DNA of 9,493 nucleotides from Methylobacter sp. (GTDB lineage Bacteria > Pseudomonadota > Gammaproteobacteria > Methylococcales > Methylomonadaceae): the NCBI GenBank assembly GCA_023229605.1, contig JALNYY010000156.1, positions 1 through 9,493 of the forward strand. Reading direction: 5' to 3'. A model generated the notes under the pieces. It did no database searches, had not been told where the DNA came from, and saw only the letters and a list, made by a program, of their open reading frames with translations. The translations under genes were made by a program, and so were the position numbers. This document shows positions 1-7,757 of this stretch, one piece after another; within the stretch, counting starts at the first letter, position 1, and each line of letters opens with the position of its first letter.

Positions 1-2504
1 GGCTCCCCATAGGCGTGACGATCTCGCACCGCAATGCCGTGCATTCGACAACTGCGAGGGTTGCAAACTATCGGGAACCGGTAAGCGCCTATCTTCTGCT
101 GTCCTCGTTCGCCTTCGACAGTTCCGTAGCCGGACTGTTCTGGACGCTGGGGCAGGGCGGTTGTCTGTGCTTGCCAACGGACGACGACGCCAAAGATCCG
201 GCGGCTTTGGCTGATCTGATTGCAAGCAGGCGGGTATCGCATCTGCTGGCGTTGCCATCCTTTTATGTCTTGCTGCTTAAGCAAGCGGGAACCAAGCTGC
301 AAACTTTGAAAACGGCTATCGTTGCCGGAGAAACATGCTCAATCGAGGTTGTCAAGCAACACTACGCGGCGTTGCCGCATGTACCGCTATACAACGAATA
401 CGGCCCGACCGAAGGCTCGGTATGGAGCAGCGTTTACCTGGCAAGTCAGGACGACCTGGACAGGCCGGTATCGATAGGGATGCCGATCAGCAATGTCCGG
501 CTTTATATCCTGGATTGCAGCGGCAACCCGGTTCCGGCCGGCGTGCCGGGCGAACTCCATATCGGCGGGGAAGGCGTGGTGCGCGGCTATTGGCAGCGCC
601 CCGAATTGACGGCGGAAAAATTCATCCCCGATCCGTTCCAGACGGACGGCGGCAGGCTTTACAGAACCGGCGACCTGGCGCGTTACCGACCGGACGGGAA
701 CATCGAATTTTTAGGCCGTATCGACGATCAGGTGAAAATCCGCGGCTTCAGGATTGAGTTAGGGGAAATCGAGGCAAGGCTGATGGAACAGTCCAGTGTG
801 AATGAGGCTGTCGTTCTGGTTAGAGAAAATCAGCCCGGAAACAAGCAGTTGGTCGCTTATGTTGTCGGCGGTGATCAGCTTACGGCGGACATGTTAAGAG
901 AAAATCTTATAGCCTCATTGCCGGACTATATGCTGCCGGGCGTTGTTGTGTTTCTTCAACGGATGCCGTTGACGGCTAACGGCAAAATCGACCGCAAGGC
1001 GTTGCCTGAACCAGATATTACTGTGACGGAAAGAAACCGCTACGTGGCGCCTGTGACGGAAACGGAAAAAGCGTTGGCGGCGATTTGGGGCGAGATACTC
1101 GGTATCGAGCGTGTCGGCAGGCATGACGATTTTTTCGGATTAGGCGGACACTCGTTGCTGGCGACCCAGTTGCCGGTTGCCGTGCAAAAACAATTCAACA
1201 TCCAATTGCCGCTCAAGAGTTTTTTCGAGATGCCGACTGTTGCAGCGCAAGCGCGGTTAATCGATACCGGTGAAAGCGGGGAAGCCTTGGTCGATCTCGA
1301 AGTCGAAGCTGCACTCGATCCTGCGATTATTCCTTTGCCGTCTGCACCTATCAACGTAGCGGCAGCAGGTGCGGTGTTCCTGACCGGTGCGACCGGTTTT
1401 CTGGGGGTGTTTTTGGTGGCCGAATTGCTGGAGCAAACGCAGGCCAAAATCTATTGTTTGATCAGGGCTGCCGATGAACAACAAGCCATGACCCGACTGC
1501 AACTCCAAACCGGCTGTTATGGGCTGCAAGACGGTATCGATTGGAGCCGGGTTGTTGCGGTGTGCGGCGATTTGTCGGCCCCCCGGCTTGGGCTGTCCGA
1601 AATGTGCTACGAGGAGATTGCGGGGCAGGTTGAAGTCATTTACCACAACGGGGCGCAGGTCAACTTTATTCAGCCTTATAAGGCGTTAAAAGCTGCCAAT
1701 GTTTTGGGTACCGAAGCAGTATTACGCCTCGCCTGTTATCGCAAACCCAAAGCGGTTCATTATGTTTCAACCTTGTCGGTGTTTAGCGAAGCTTCCGCCA
1801 ATCCGCAAGGCTATCAGGAAAATGATGAGCCGAAACCCGGCGCAAATTTGGCCAACGGCTATGCACAGAGCAAATGGGTAGCGGAAAAACTGGTCAGTTT
1901 GGCCAGGGACAGGGGTTTTCAGGTGACTGTTTATCGACCGGCTACCGTTTCCGGCGACAGCCGTAGCGGCATATGGAATACCGAAGACTTTCTTTGCCGA
2001 TTGATCAAAGCTTGCATACAAATGGGTTACGCGCCTGCTGAACGTGTCCGTATGGATATGGCGCCCGTCGATTACATAGGCCGGTCTATTGTCGCGTTAT
2101 CGTTGCGGCCGGATTCTATCGGGGCCTGTTTCCATTTAAATCATCCTGCTCCGCCTTATTCCGATGAATTGATCGACGGGTTTAGCCGGTCGGGTTATTG
2201 CCTGGATCGTATTCCTTATCGAGACTGGGTGAAAAAGGTACTTGAGGCTGCTGAGGACAATCGCAAAGACTTTGCCTTATTGCCTTTGCTATCGATGTTT
2301 TCGGATCAAAGCCAGGATGATGAGACGGAATTATTGGAAGAAAATGCCATTCGCTACGATTGCAGCGAAACGCAAAGTGCCTTGTCGAAAATAGGTGTCG
2401 AGTGCGTCTTGTTGGAGGGTGAGTTATTGATGCGGTATCAGGCCTATTTTAAGCGGAGCGGGTTTGTTCTGGAGCCGGAGCATTACAGCGAGAAGTTATT
2501 TTAA
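1..2504 (+). CDS. NRPS C-terminal part: adenylation - carrier - thioester reductase (5' partial)
   Basis: Cytoplasmic peptide synthetase module that activates an amino acid as its adenylate, loads it on the carrier domain and releases the chain by NAD(P)H reduction. The reading frame is open to the left edge (codons start at base 3), and the first residues, LPIGVTISHRN, are the A3 motif, so the GTG at 15 is not a start. Numbering from that GTG: A4 FDSS near 34-37, A5 NEYGPTE 127-133, A7 YRTGD 216-220, A8 near 233-252, A10 NGKIDRKALP 322-331 with the catalytic lysine K324. The carrier domain has DDFFGLGGHSL with phosphopantetheine serine S380. A linker (about 415-450) leads to a reductase with Rossmann motif TGATGFLG (457-464), S585/T586, and Y616-x-x-x-K620, matching terminal R domains of extended-SDR type. 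The aligned specificity residues read D-S-A-A-I-A-E-V-W-K; I cannot assign a substrate from them. A condensation domain, if present, lies upstream. An aryl or alkyl carboxylic acid reductase also has A-T-R order, but the A motifs look like those of amino-acid NRPSs. Confidence 0.93.
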   Translation, partial: LPIGVTISHRNAVHSTTARVANYREPVSAYLLLSSFAFDSSVAGLFWTLGQGGCLCLPTDDDAKDPAALADLIASRRVSHLLALPSFYVLLLKQAGTKLQTLKTAIVAGETCSIEVVKQHYAALPHVPLYNEYGPTEGSVWSSVYLASQDDLDRPVSIGMPISNVRLYILDCSGNPVPAGVPGELHIGGEGVVRGYWQRPELTAEKFIPDPFQTDGGRLYRTGDLARYRPDGNIEFLGRIDDQVKIRGFRIELGEIEARLMEQSSVNEAVVLVRENQPGNKQLVAYVVGGDQLTADMLRENLIASLPDYMLPGVVVFLQRMPLTANGKIDRKALPEPDITVTERNRYVAPVTETEKALAAIWGEILGIERVGRHDDFFGLGGHSLLATQLPVAVQKQFNIQLPLKSFFEMPTVAAQARLIDTGESGEALVDLEVEAALDPAIIPLPSAPINVAAAGAVFLTGATGFLGVFLVAELLEQTQAKIYCLIRAADEQQAMTRLQLQTGCYGLQDGIDWSRVVAVCGDLSAPRLGLSEMCYEEIAGQVEVIYHNGAQVNFIQPYKALKAANVLGTEAVLRLACYRKPKAVHYVSTLSVFSEASANPQGYQENDEPKPGANLANGYAQSKWVAEKLVSLARDRGFQVTVYRPATVSGDSRSGIWNTEDFLCRLIKACIQMGYAPAERVRMDMAPVDYIGRSIVALSLRPDSIGACFHLNHPAPPYSDELIDGFSRSGYCLDRIPYRDWVKKVLEAAEDNRKDFALLPLLSMFSDQSQDDETELLEENAIRYDCSETQSALSKIGVECVLLEGELLMRYQAYFKRSGFVLEPEHYSEKLF

Positions 2505-2640
2505 ACAAAATGATTTTTGCGGGTGGGGTGGATTTTAAGTGTGCTCGTCTACTTTTTGTAAATGCATTGACGGTACTGACAACAATATCTGCAAGTAGTA
2601 GTTCGGTTTTTGAAGAACTGACCGCGAGCAAGAAACTAAC

Positions 2641-2646
2641 TAAGGA
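2641..2646 (+). promoter_or_regulatory. Ribosome binding site that sets the receptor start
   Basis: TAAGGA lies 10 bases before the ATG at 2657. The same frame is open back to an ATG at 2510, but that one has no Shine-Dalgarno sequence and begins only 5 bases after the NRPS stop. The 49 residues it would add precede an ordinary signal peptide and look like chance coding. Confidence 0.6.
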
Positions 2647-2656
2647 AAACTTTAGA

Positions 2657-5125
2657 ATGGTTAATAAAAAGAAGAATTTTTTTCCCGATGAAATTGCGAT
2701 TAAGCCAAGAAGAAAAATCAGGGCATGCTTCATAAAAGGGGTATTTATTTTAACGTTTTGTCATGCAGTACCGGCGTTATCGGCAGAAGACAAGGCCCAA
2801 AAAATTCAATTCGACATGCCTTCCAGTGATTTGGCTTCCGCATTGAATAGTTTCGCGGAGAAAACCGGCATGGAATTAAGCTATCCGGCCTCTATGGTAG
2901 TAAACGCAAAATCCAAGCCGCTTAAGGGTAATTATGGGGTTCAGGAAGGCCTGAATGAGCTGTTGCGGGGAACCGGCTTGGATTACCGGCTGACTGGGGA
3001 GAATAGCGTGACCTTGGATAAGGTAGCCGTTGCGGAGCCGCAGTCGAGTACTACCACGTTAAAAGCGATGACTGTGGTCGGAAAAAACAAGGTAGATGAT
3101 GATCCAACGGCTTACAAAGTCACCAATGCTTCCACCGCCACCAAAACCGATACACCGATCATGGAAACACCTTATTCGGTGTCGGTCGTGCCGCAACAGG
3201 TATTAAAAGATCAACAGGTCATAAGAGTTGAGGATGCCATAAAAAACGTAGCCGGCGTGCAGTCCGGCTATACTAATGGAGGACTTAGCGATACTTTTCA
3301 GATGCGTGGTTTTCAGAATACTAATTTGTATCGGGACGGTTTTCTTCTGCCTTCTGCATTGGGCGGCGGCACGACTAAACGCCAAACCGCCAATCTGGAG
3401 CGCATTGAAGTACTAAAAGGCCCCGGCTCTGTTTTGTTTGGACGTAACGAACCCGGTGGCGTTATTAATCTGGTTACTAAAAGACCGCAAGCAACCCCTT
3501 ATCATTCCTTAGAGCAACAGTTCGGTTCTTACGGATTCTATCGAACTACCGCAGATTCAACCGGGAAAATCACGTCCGATGACAAGCTGCTCTACCGTGT
3601 CAACTTATCTTATGAAAATGCAGATTCGTTCCGTGATTTTGTAAAAACGGATAGCGTTTTCTTCGCCCCGAGTCTCACCTGGAATATTACCGATCGAACC
3701 CAGGCCAACCTGGATATCGAGTATCAGCATTTTGATGATACGTCTGACTCGGGTATTCCGCCGATTGGTAATCGCCCCGCGCCTGTGCCTATTAACCGGC
3801 AAATAGGCGATCCTCTGAACAACAAAAACGTGGGTGACAGAACCTATGTGGGCATGGATTGGTCGCATAGATTCAATGAAGACTGGAAGCTCAGCCATCG
3901 CTTTGGTGTAGAGTATTTGGATAAAGTTACGGATTTTACGTTCTTTTTTACGCCTGCAACTGCGGCGGGTAATCTGGTGAATGGCCGTGGCCGGGGGTTC
4001 AACAATAGCACGACGCAACAACAAAATTATTACACGACCCTCAATTTAACCGGTAAGTTTGATACCGCGATGCTGAAACACACCATGTTATGGGGCTTTG
4101 ACTATTTTGTGATCGATAATCAAGGTTCTCAAGCTTGCTGTAATGCGTTTCCTATCGGCGCTAATTTTAATGTCTTTAATCCAACGTATCAAACCACGGT
4201 AAACCCTGGGGCTTCGGCTTTCATAGCCAATCCGGACAGGAATCAGGATTGGTATGGTTTGTATTTCCAGGATCAGATCAAGTTTCCTTTCAATATCTAC
4301 GGCAATGTAGGTGTGCGCTATGACAATGCCGTAGGCCGTAACCTTACGGCAGGCATAATCACAACCGAAAATGATCACGTCAGTCCGCGCGGCGGCTTAC
4401 TGTGGAAACCAATGGAATGGTTATCCATGTACGGCAATTATAGTGAAAACTTTGGACCCTCCAACAGTCTCTTTAACAGTAACGCCAATCAACCGGCATT
4501 GCCGCCACAGACGGCAGAGGAATGGGAGTTGGGCGCTAAAACCGAGTTCTTCGATGGGCGCTTGTCATCGACCTTTGCTTATTTCGATTTAACCCGGAAA
4601 AATATGTCGGTTCCTGATCCTATAATTCCCAACCGTCAAATAGCCATAGGCGAACAGGAAAGCCGAGGCTACGAATTTGAAACGACCGGCGAAATTTTAC
4701 CGGGCTGGAAAATCATCGGCGCGTATACACATATGCCTTATGCCAACATTACCAAAGATTCTAGCGCTAACGGCGGACTTGGCAATACCGGTAATCGAAT
4801 GTTTAATGCCCCCCGTAATTTCGGCAGCTTGTGGAATACCTATGAATTCCACAATGCCGGTTTGCGCGGATTAAAGGTAGGCGGTGGTGTGGTTGCGTCT
4901 GGGCAAAGCCAAGGCACTAATGAGAACACCTTCCAATTACCCGGTTATGCAACGCTCAACCTGTTAGCAAGTTATGGTTTGAAAGTTGCCGGGTCAAAGG
5001 TGACTTTTCAGCTTAACGCCAATAATCTGCTCGATAAAGCTTATTACACAGGAACCAATGTAGGTCAAATGATTGGAGTTGGCGCACCACGGATGTTCAT
5101 GGGTTCGGTTAAGGTGGAGTTTTAG
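2657..5125 (+). CDS. TonB-dependent siderophore receptor with STN signalling domain
   Basis: Outer-membrane gated barrel that imports a metal chelate using TonB energy. From the chosen ATG the protein has 822 residues, normal for FecA/FpvA-type transducers. A long basic n-region (KPRRKIR) and hydrophobic core end in ALSA|ED, a likely signal-peptidase I site after residue 43. Residues about 47-121 form an STN domain (IQFDMPSSDLASALNSFAEK onward), which in FecA and FpvA contacts a FecR-type anti-sigma factor. A TonB-box-like stretch (LKAMTVVG, 135-142) follows, then the plug (about 165-275, with the conserved NLERIEVLKGPGSVLFGRNE), and a barrel ending in the typical terminal phenylalanine (VKVEF). 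The closest general type is the TonB-dependent siderophore receptor family. It lies 152 bases after the NRPS stop on the same strand, so it probably imports the product of that synthetase. No sigma/anti-sigma pair is visible here. The ligand metal (iron or another) cannot be read from the sequence. Confidence 0.94.
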   Translation: MVNKKKNFFPDEIAIKPRRKIRACFIKGVFILTFCHAVPALSAEDKAQKIQFDMPSSDLASALNSFAEKTGMELSYPASMVVNAKSKPLKGNYGVQEGLNELLRGTGLDYRLTGENSVTLDKVAVAEPQSSTTTLKAMTVVGKNKVDDDPTAYKVTNASTATKTDTPIMETPYSVSVVPQQVLKDQQVIRVEDAIKNVAGVQSGYTNGGLSDTFQMRGFQNTNLYRDGFLLPSALGGGTTKRQTANLERIEVLKGPGSVLFGRNEPGGVINLVTKRPQATPYHSLEQQFGSYGFYRTTADSTGKITSDDKLLYRVNLSYENADSFRDFVKTDSVFFAPSLTWNITDRTQANLDIEYQHFDDTSDSGIPPIGNRPAPVPINRQIGDPLNNKNVGDRTYVGMDWSHRFNEDWKLSHRFGVEYLDKVTDFTFFFTPATAAGNLVNGRGRGFNNSTTQQQNYYTTLNLTGKFDTAMLKHTMLWGFDYFVIDNQGSQACCNAFPIGANFNVFNPTYQTTVNPGASAFIANPDRNQDWYGLYFQDQIKFPFNIYGNVGVRYDNAVGRNLTAGIITTENDHVSPRGGLLWKPMEWLSMYGNYSENFGPSNSLFNSNANQPALPPQTAEEWELGAKTEFFDGRLSSTFAYFDLTRKNMSVPDPIIPNRQIAIGEQESRGYEFETTGEILPGWKIIGAYTHMPYANITKDSSANGGLGNTGNRMFNAPRNFGSLWNTYEFHNAGLRGLKVGGGVVASGQSQGTNENTFQLPGYATLNLLASYGLKVAGSKVTFQLNANNLLDKAYYTGTNVGQMIGVGAPRMFMGSVKVEF

Positions 5126-5132
5126 TTGTATA

Positions 5133-5164
5133 GGTTGGATTGCCTGCTATCTGGTAACCCAACC
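5133..5164 (+). terminator. Intercistronic hairpin after the receptor gene (terminator-like or processing)
   Basis: GGTTGG (5133-5138) pairs with CCAACC (5159-5164). After one A/C mismatch, TTGCC (5140-5144) pairs with GGTAA (5153-5157, one G-U pair), leaving an 8-base loop. It starts 8 bases after the receptor stop. The following sequence (TTTGAGTTCTATT) is only a weak T-tract, so partial termination or RNA processing/stabilisation is as likely as full termination. Confidence 0.45.
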
Positions 5165-5178
5165 TTTGAGTTCTATTC

Positions 5179-5196
5179 GCTACTCGACAGAGTAGC
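5179..5196 (+). promoter_or_regulatory. Second perfect hairpin upstream of the PepSY gene
   Basis: GCTACTC (5179-5185) and GAGTAGC (5190-5196) form a perfect 7-bp stem around a GACA loop. It ends 22 bases before the PepSY ATG. No T-run follows, so it is not an ordinary terminator. It could be an operator, or an RNA structure affecting translation of the next gene, which has no clear Shine-Dalgarno sequence. Confidence 0.4.
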
Positions 5197-5218
5197 TGGT
5201 CTTGATTGAATTATTACT

Positions 5219-6409
5219 ATGGATATTACGCTTAAATCCCGCCGTAAACTCTGGCTCAAAGTGCATTTGTATCTTGGGCTGTTTGCCGGAGCAGTATTTG
5301 TATTGATAGGGCTTACCGGTAGCTTGCTGGCTTTTGAAGATGTCATAGATGCATGGTTAAACCCTAAGTTGATGATTGCTCCTGCTCCTGACGGCAATAA
5401 AGAGTTTTTGCCTCTGGATGAAATTGTCAAATCGGGTATGAAGGCGTTGCCGAACAACGGCAAGATTCTTGATTTAGGCTTCCCCATGCATACGAAGCAG
5501 ACTTTTGATTTGTGGTTTAAACTACCTTCACCGAAGGCGGATTATTCCGACAGACATCAAATATTTATTAATCCTTATACGGCTGAAGTTACCGGGCAGC
5601 GGCTTTTAATCGATTTTGAACGCCCTTGGCGCGACCCCTTTATGGACTTCATACTACGTCTGCACTACAGCATGGCTTTGGGGAAGACAGGAATGAATGC
5701 TGTAGGTTTTATCGGTCTGGCATTGTTGTTTTCGGTATTAACAGGGTTGATATTGTGGTGGCCTCATTCAGGCAAGTTCGCAAAGGCATTGTCGATTAAA
5801 CGTAATGCCAGTTCGGAACGGCTCAACTTCGACGTGCATAAAACATTCGGTTTTTATAGCGCCATTATTCTGTTGTTTTTGATTGCGTCCGGCGTGTATA
5901 TGATCTTCCCTGAATACGGTCGGGGATTGATCGGTATTTTTTCTCCGGTGCCCCAGCCTTGGCCCAGATACCAAAGTGTCATTCCCGTGGGCGATAAAAC
6001 ACCGCTAAGTCTCACAGAGGTTAAACGTGTTACCGATGCACGTTTTCCCGATGGAGAATATCGACGTATCGTTTTTCCACAGAACGAGCAAGATGTTTAT
6101 TTTATAAGTAAGCGGGCAAATGATGAAGTTAATCAAAAACATGCTTATCGTCGTCTTTGGATCGATCAATACAGTGGAAATATTCTTCATGTTCGTGAAC
6201 GCAGTACGCGCACTGCTGGCGAGATCGTTGAGGAATGGCTTTATCCGTTACACACTGGCGAGGCTTTCGGTTTTGCGGGACAAGTGATTATTCTAATCTT
6301 AGGGTTGACGCCATTAATACTTTATGTAACTGGGGTTATACGATGGTTACAGAAGAATAGGGCGGTTAGAAAAAAGTGGAATAAGTACGAAGTAGGCGAT
6401 TGTAGATAG
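5219..6409 (+). CDS. PepSY-type inner-membrane protein (putative ferric-siderophore reductase)
   Basis: A 396-residue inner-membrane protein of the PepSY_TM (PiuB/FoxB-like) family, iron-regulated proteins often found beside siderophore receptors. FoxB of Pseudomonas is known to help reduce and release iron from an imported siderophore. Four membrane helices are visible: about 17-40 (HLYLGLFAGAVFVLIGLTGS), 160-181, 211-231 and 353-376, with periplasmic PepSY-like segments between helices 1-2 and 3-4. Histidines lie at the helix ends: H16, H149 (RLHYS), H207 (DVHKTFGFYS) and H345 (PLHTGEAFG), in the places where this family is thought to bind haem. The C-terminus is basic and cytoplasmic. The gene follows the receptor by 93 bases containing two hairpins. 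The ATG is preceded by no convincing ribosome binding site, but the helix-1 context fits the usual family N-terminus. Acting on the metallophore imported by the upstream receptor is inference. Confidence 0.9.
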   Translation: MDITLKSRRKLWLKVHLYLGLFAGAVFVLIGLTGSLLAFEDVIDAWLNPKLMIAPAPDGNKEFLPLDEIVKSGMKALPNNGKILDLGFPMHTKQTFDLWFKLPSPKADYSDRHQIFINPYTAEVTGQRLLIDFERPWRDPFMDFILRLHYSMALGKTGMNAVGFIGLALLFSVLTGLILWWPHSGKFAKALSIKRNASSERLNFDVHKTFGFYSAIILLFLIASGVYMIFPEYGRGLIGIFSPVPQPWPRYQSVIPVGDKTPLSLTEVKRVTDARFPDGEYRRIVFPQNEQDVYFISKRANDEVNQKHAYRRLWIDQYSGNILHVRERSTRTAGEIVEEWLYPLHTGEAFGFAGQVIILILGLTPLILYVTGVIRWLQKNRAVRKKWNKYEVGDCR

Positions 6410-6422
6410 ATATAAAATAACT

Positions 6423-6436
6423 AATTGCATGCTATT
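6423..6436. promoter_or_regulatory. Imperfect palindrome between the PepSY and sulfotransferase genes
   Basis: AAT-T-GCATGC-T-ATT is a 14-base palindrome with one symmetric mismatch pair, in the AT-rich 92-base gap. It could be an operator half of a promoter for the next gene. Its immediate neighbour is a TTACGC (6436-6441) / GCGTAA (6467-6472) inverted repeat with a T-rich spacer. Neither matches a regulator site I know, and either could be chance. Confidence 0.2.
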
Positions 6437-6501
6437 TACGCTGAGATTTTTGTTTTTGATTAACAGGCGTAAGGCTGTCAAATTATACCTATGGAAAAAT
6501 T

Positions 6502-7698
6502 ATGAATAGTGCTCCCTATACGCCTGTGTTTATTCTCTCCTGTGAGAGATCGGGTTCTACTATGCTTCGATATATTGTCGATACTCATTCAAAAGTAGCA
6601 TGCCCCAGTCATTTATACCTTGGAAGTTTATGTGAGGGTTTAAATCGCACCTTAATGGCTACTATTACACAACTTCAGACTGAACTGGATGAAGACGGTA
6701 AAAAACAGTTTGCAATAAGCGAAACAAGAAAGATGGTTTGTAACATAATGGGTCGTTATATAGAGGCAAAAAATAAACAAATTTGGTGTGAAAAGACGCC
6801 GATGAATTTGGAATATTTGTCTCTATTAGATACTCATTTTCCTGATGCCAAGTATATTTGCCTATATCGGAATTGCATGGACGTGGTTCATTCCAGTATT
6901 AACCTGAGTAAATTCCGTTTTCTTCCTGAACATATACCTTATATACATAGAAACCCGGAAAGTATTATTGCGGCTATGGTGGAAAACTGGCTGGAAAAAA
7001 CCGATAGACTGCTGGAGTTTGAGGCAGTGCATAAGGAACGTTGCTTTCGAGTGAATTATGAGTCCATAGTCATGCAGCCGGAAGAAACTCTGCCACCATT
7101 ATTCCGGTTTTTGGGAGCCGGGTGGGAAAAAGACTTAATAGAGCGAGTATTTTATATTAGCCATGATAAAGGAGAGGGAGATGGCAGAGCGGCATTATCC
7201 AGCAAGATTCGCCAAGACTCGGTAGGAAAGGGGAGAGAAGTGCCGCGGGCAGGAATCCCTGAGAAATTTATAACAGAAATTGATAGATTGCTTAGCAAAT
7301 TGGGGTATGCAAGCTTGGATGATTATTATTCTGATAACACAAAGTTTATTTTTAATGAAATAAACCAAGATGGTATATCCGATATATTTGAGAATCGTTT
7401 TATGGAAGCGATTAATAAAAACCGTTGGCGCTACCCCACGCTGCAAGGCATATGGAAGTTAATTGTTAAAGGCGATACAGACAGAGTTTGGATGATTGAT
7501 TTATCTAATCCAGAAGGGGTGATAAGAGAAGGCGATTATAGTTCATATACTACCCTTCGTTTTTCCGCAGCTTTATTGGTCGATATGGTAAACGGAACAA
7601 GAGACGCGATAGAGGCTTTTTCTCATGGAGAAATAGAAATAGATGGAATTGATGATAAAGAATCGTTAATGAATTTAGGGCGCTTGCTTTTTTCTTGA
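6502..7698 (+). CDS. Sulfotransferase with C-terminal SCP2-like domain
   Basis: Predicted cytoplasmic enzyme moving a sulfuryl group from PAPS to a hydroxyl or amine acceptor. The N-terminus has the 5'-phosphosulfate loop (FILSCERSGSTMLR, residues 10-23, core R16-S17-G18-S19-T20). EKTP follows at 97-100, then the 3'-phosphate motif YRNCMDVVHSS (122-132; R123, S131) and a late VNYESIV (184-190), in the order expected for the Sulfotransfer_1/3 superfamily. That part ends near residue 280. Residues about 315-398 (IWKLIVKGDTDRVWMIDL, then an acidic stretch, then AIEAFSHGEIEIDG) resemble the SCP2 sterol-carrier fold: alternating strands, a hydrophobic helix, and the characteristic 'A-F-x-x-G-x-x-x-I-x-G' ending. 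A TGGA ribosome binding site (6492-6495) precedes the ATG. Codons are clearly more AT-rich than in the NRPS. The acceptor is unknown; sulfating the NRPS product is a context guess, and a lipid-like acceptor held by the SCP2 domain is an alternative. Confidence 0.85.
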   Translation: MNSAPYTPVFILSCERSGSTMLRYIVDTHSKVACPSHLYLGSLCEGLNRTLMATITQLQTELDEDGKKQFAISETRKMVCNIMGRYIEAKNKQIWCEKTPMNLEYLSLLDTHFPDAKYICLYRNCMDVVHSSINLSKFRFLPEHIPYIHRNPESIIAAMVENWLEKTDRLLEFEAVHKERCFRVNYESIVMQPEETLPPLFRFLGAGWEKDLIERVFYISHDKGEGDGRAALSSKIRQDSVGKGREVPRAGIPEKFITEIDRLLSKLGYASLDDYYSDNTKFIFNEINQDGISDIFENRFMEAINKNRWRYPTLQGIWKLIVKGDTDRVWMIDLSNPEGVIREGDYSSYTTLRFSAALLVDMVNGTRDAIEAFSHGEIEIDGIDDKESLMNLGRLLFS

Positions 7699-7757
7699 AT
7701 CTAAGGGTTTTAGTGACGATATATTAGGTTTTCAGCTTTAATTAGGATGATTGTACT

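Noticed and set aside
15..17. GTG as an NRPS start codon
   Set aside because: It lies inside the A3 motif and the frame is open to the left edge, so the gene begins outside the window.
1040..1646. Minus-strand open frames within the NRPS gene
   Set aside because: They overlap strong domain-coding sequence, have no recognisable motifs and are shadows of the plus-strand gene.
2559..2590. Promoter for the receptor (TTGACG at 2567, or TAAAT at 2559 as an iron-starvation sigma site)
   Set aside because: No -10 or CGT element at a suitable distance.
2510..2656. Upstream in-frame ATG that would lengthen the receptor by 49 residues
   Set aside because: No ribosome binding site, and the added segment precedes a normal signal peptide; the ATG at 2657 has TAAGGA upstream.
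3605..4378. Minus-strand open frames within the receptor gene
   Set aside because: No recognisable motif or start signal; they lie opposite conserved barrel-coding sequence.
6456..6490. TTGATT ... AATTAT promoter for the sulfotransferase gene
   Set aside because: The spacer of 19 bases is too long and the -10 match is poor.
2505..6501. Fur boxes in the three intergenic gaps
   Set aside because: I found no sequence close to the repeated GATAAT-type consensus, though a weak site could be missed by eye.
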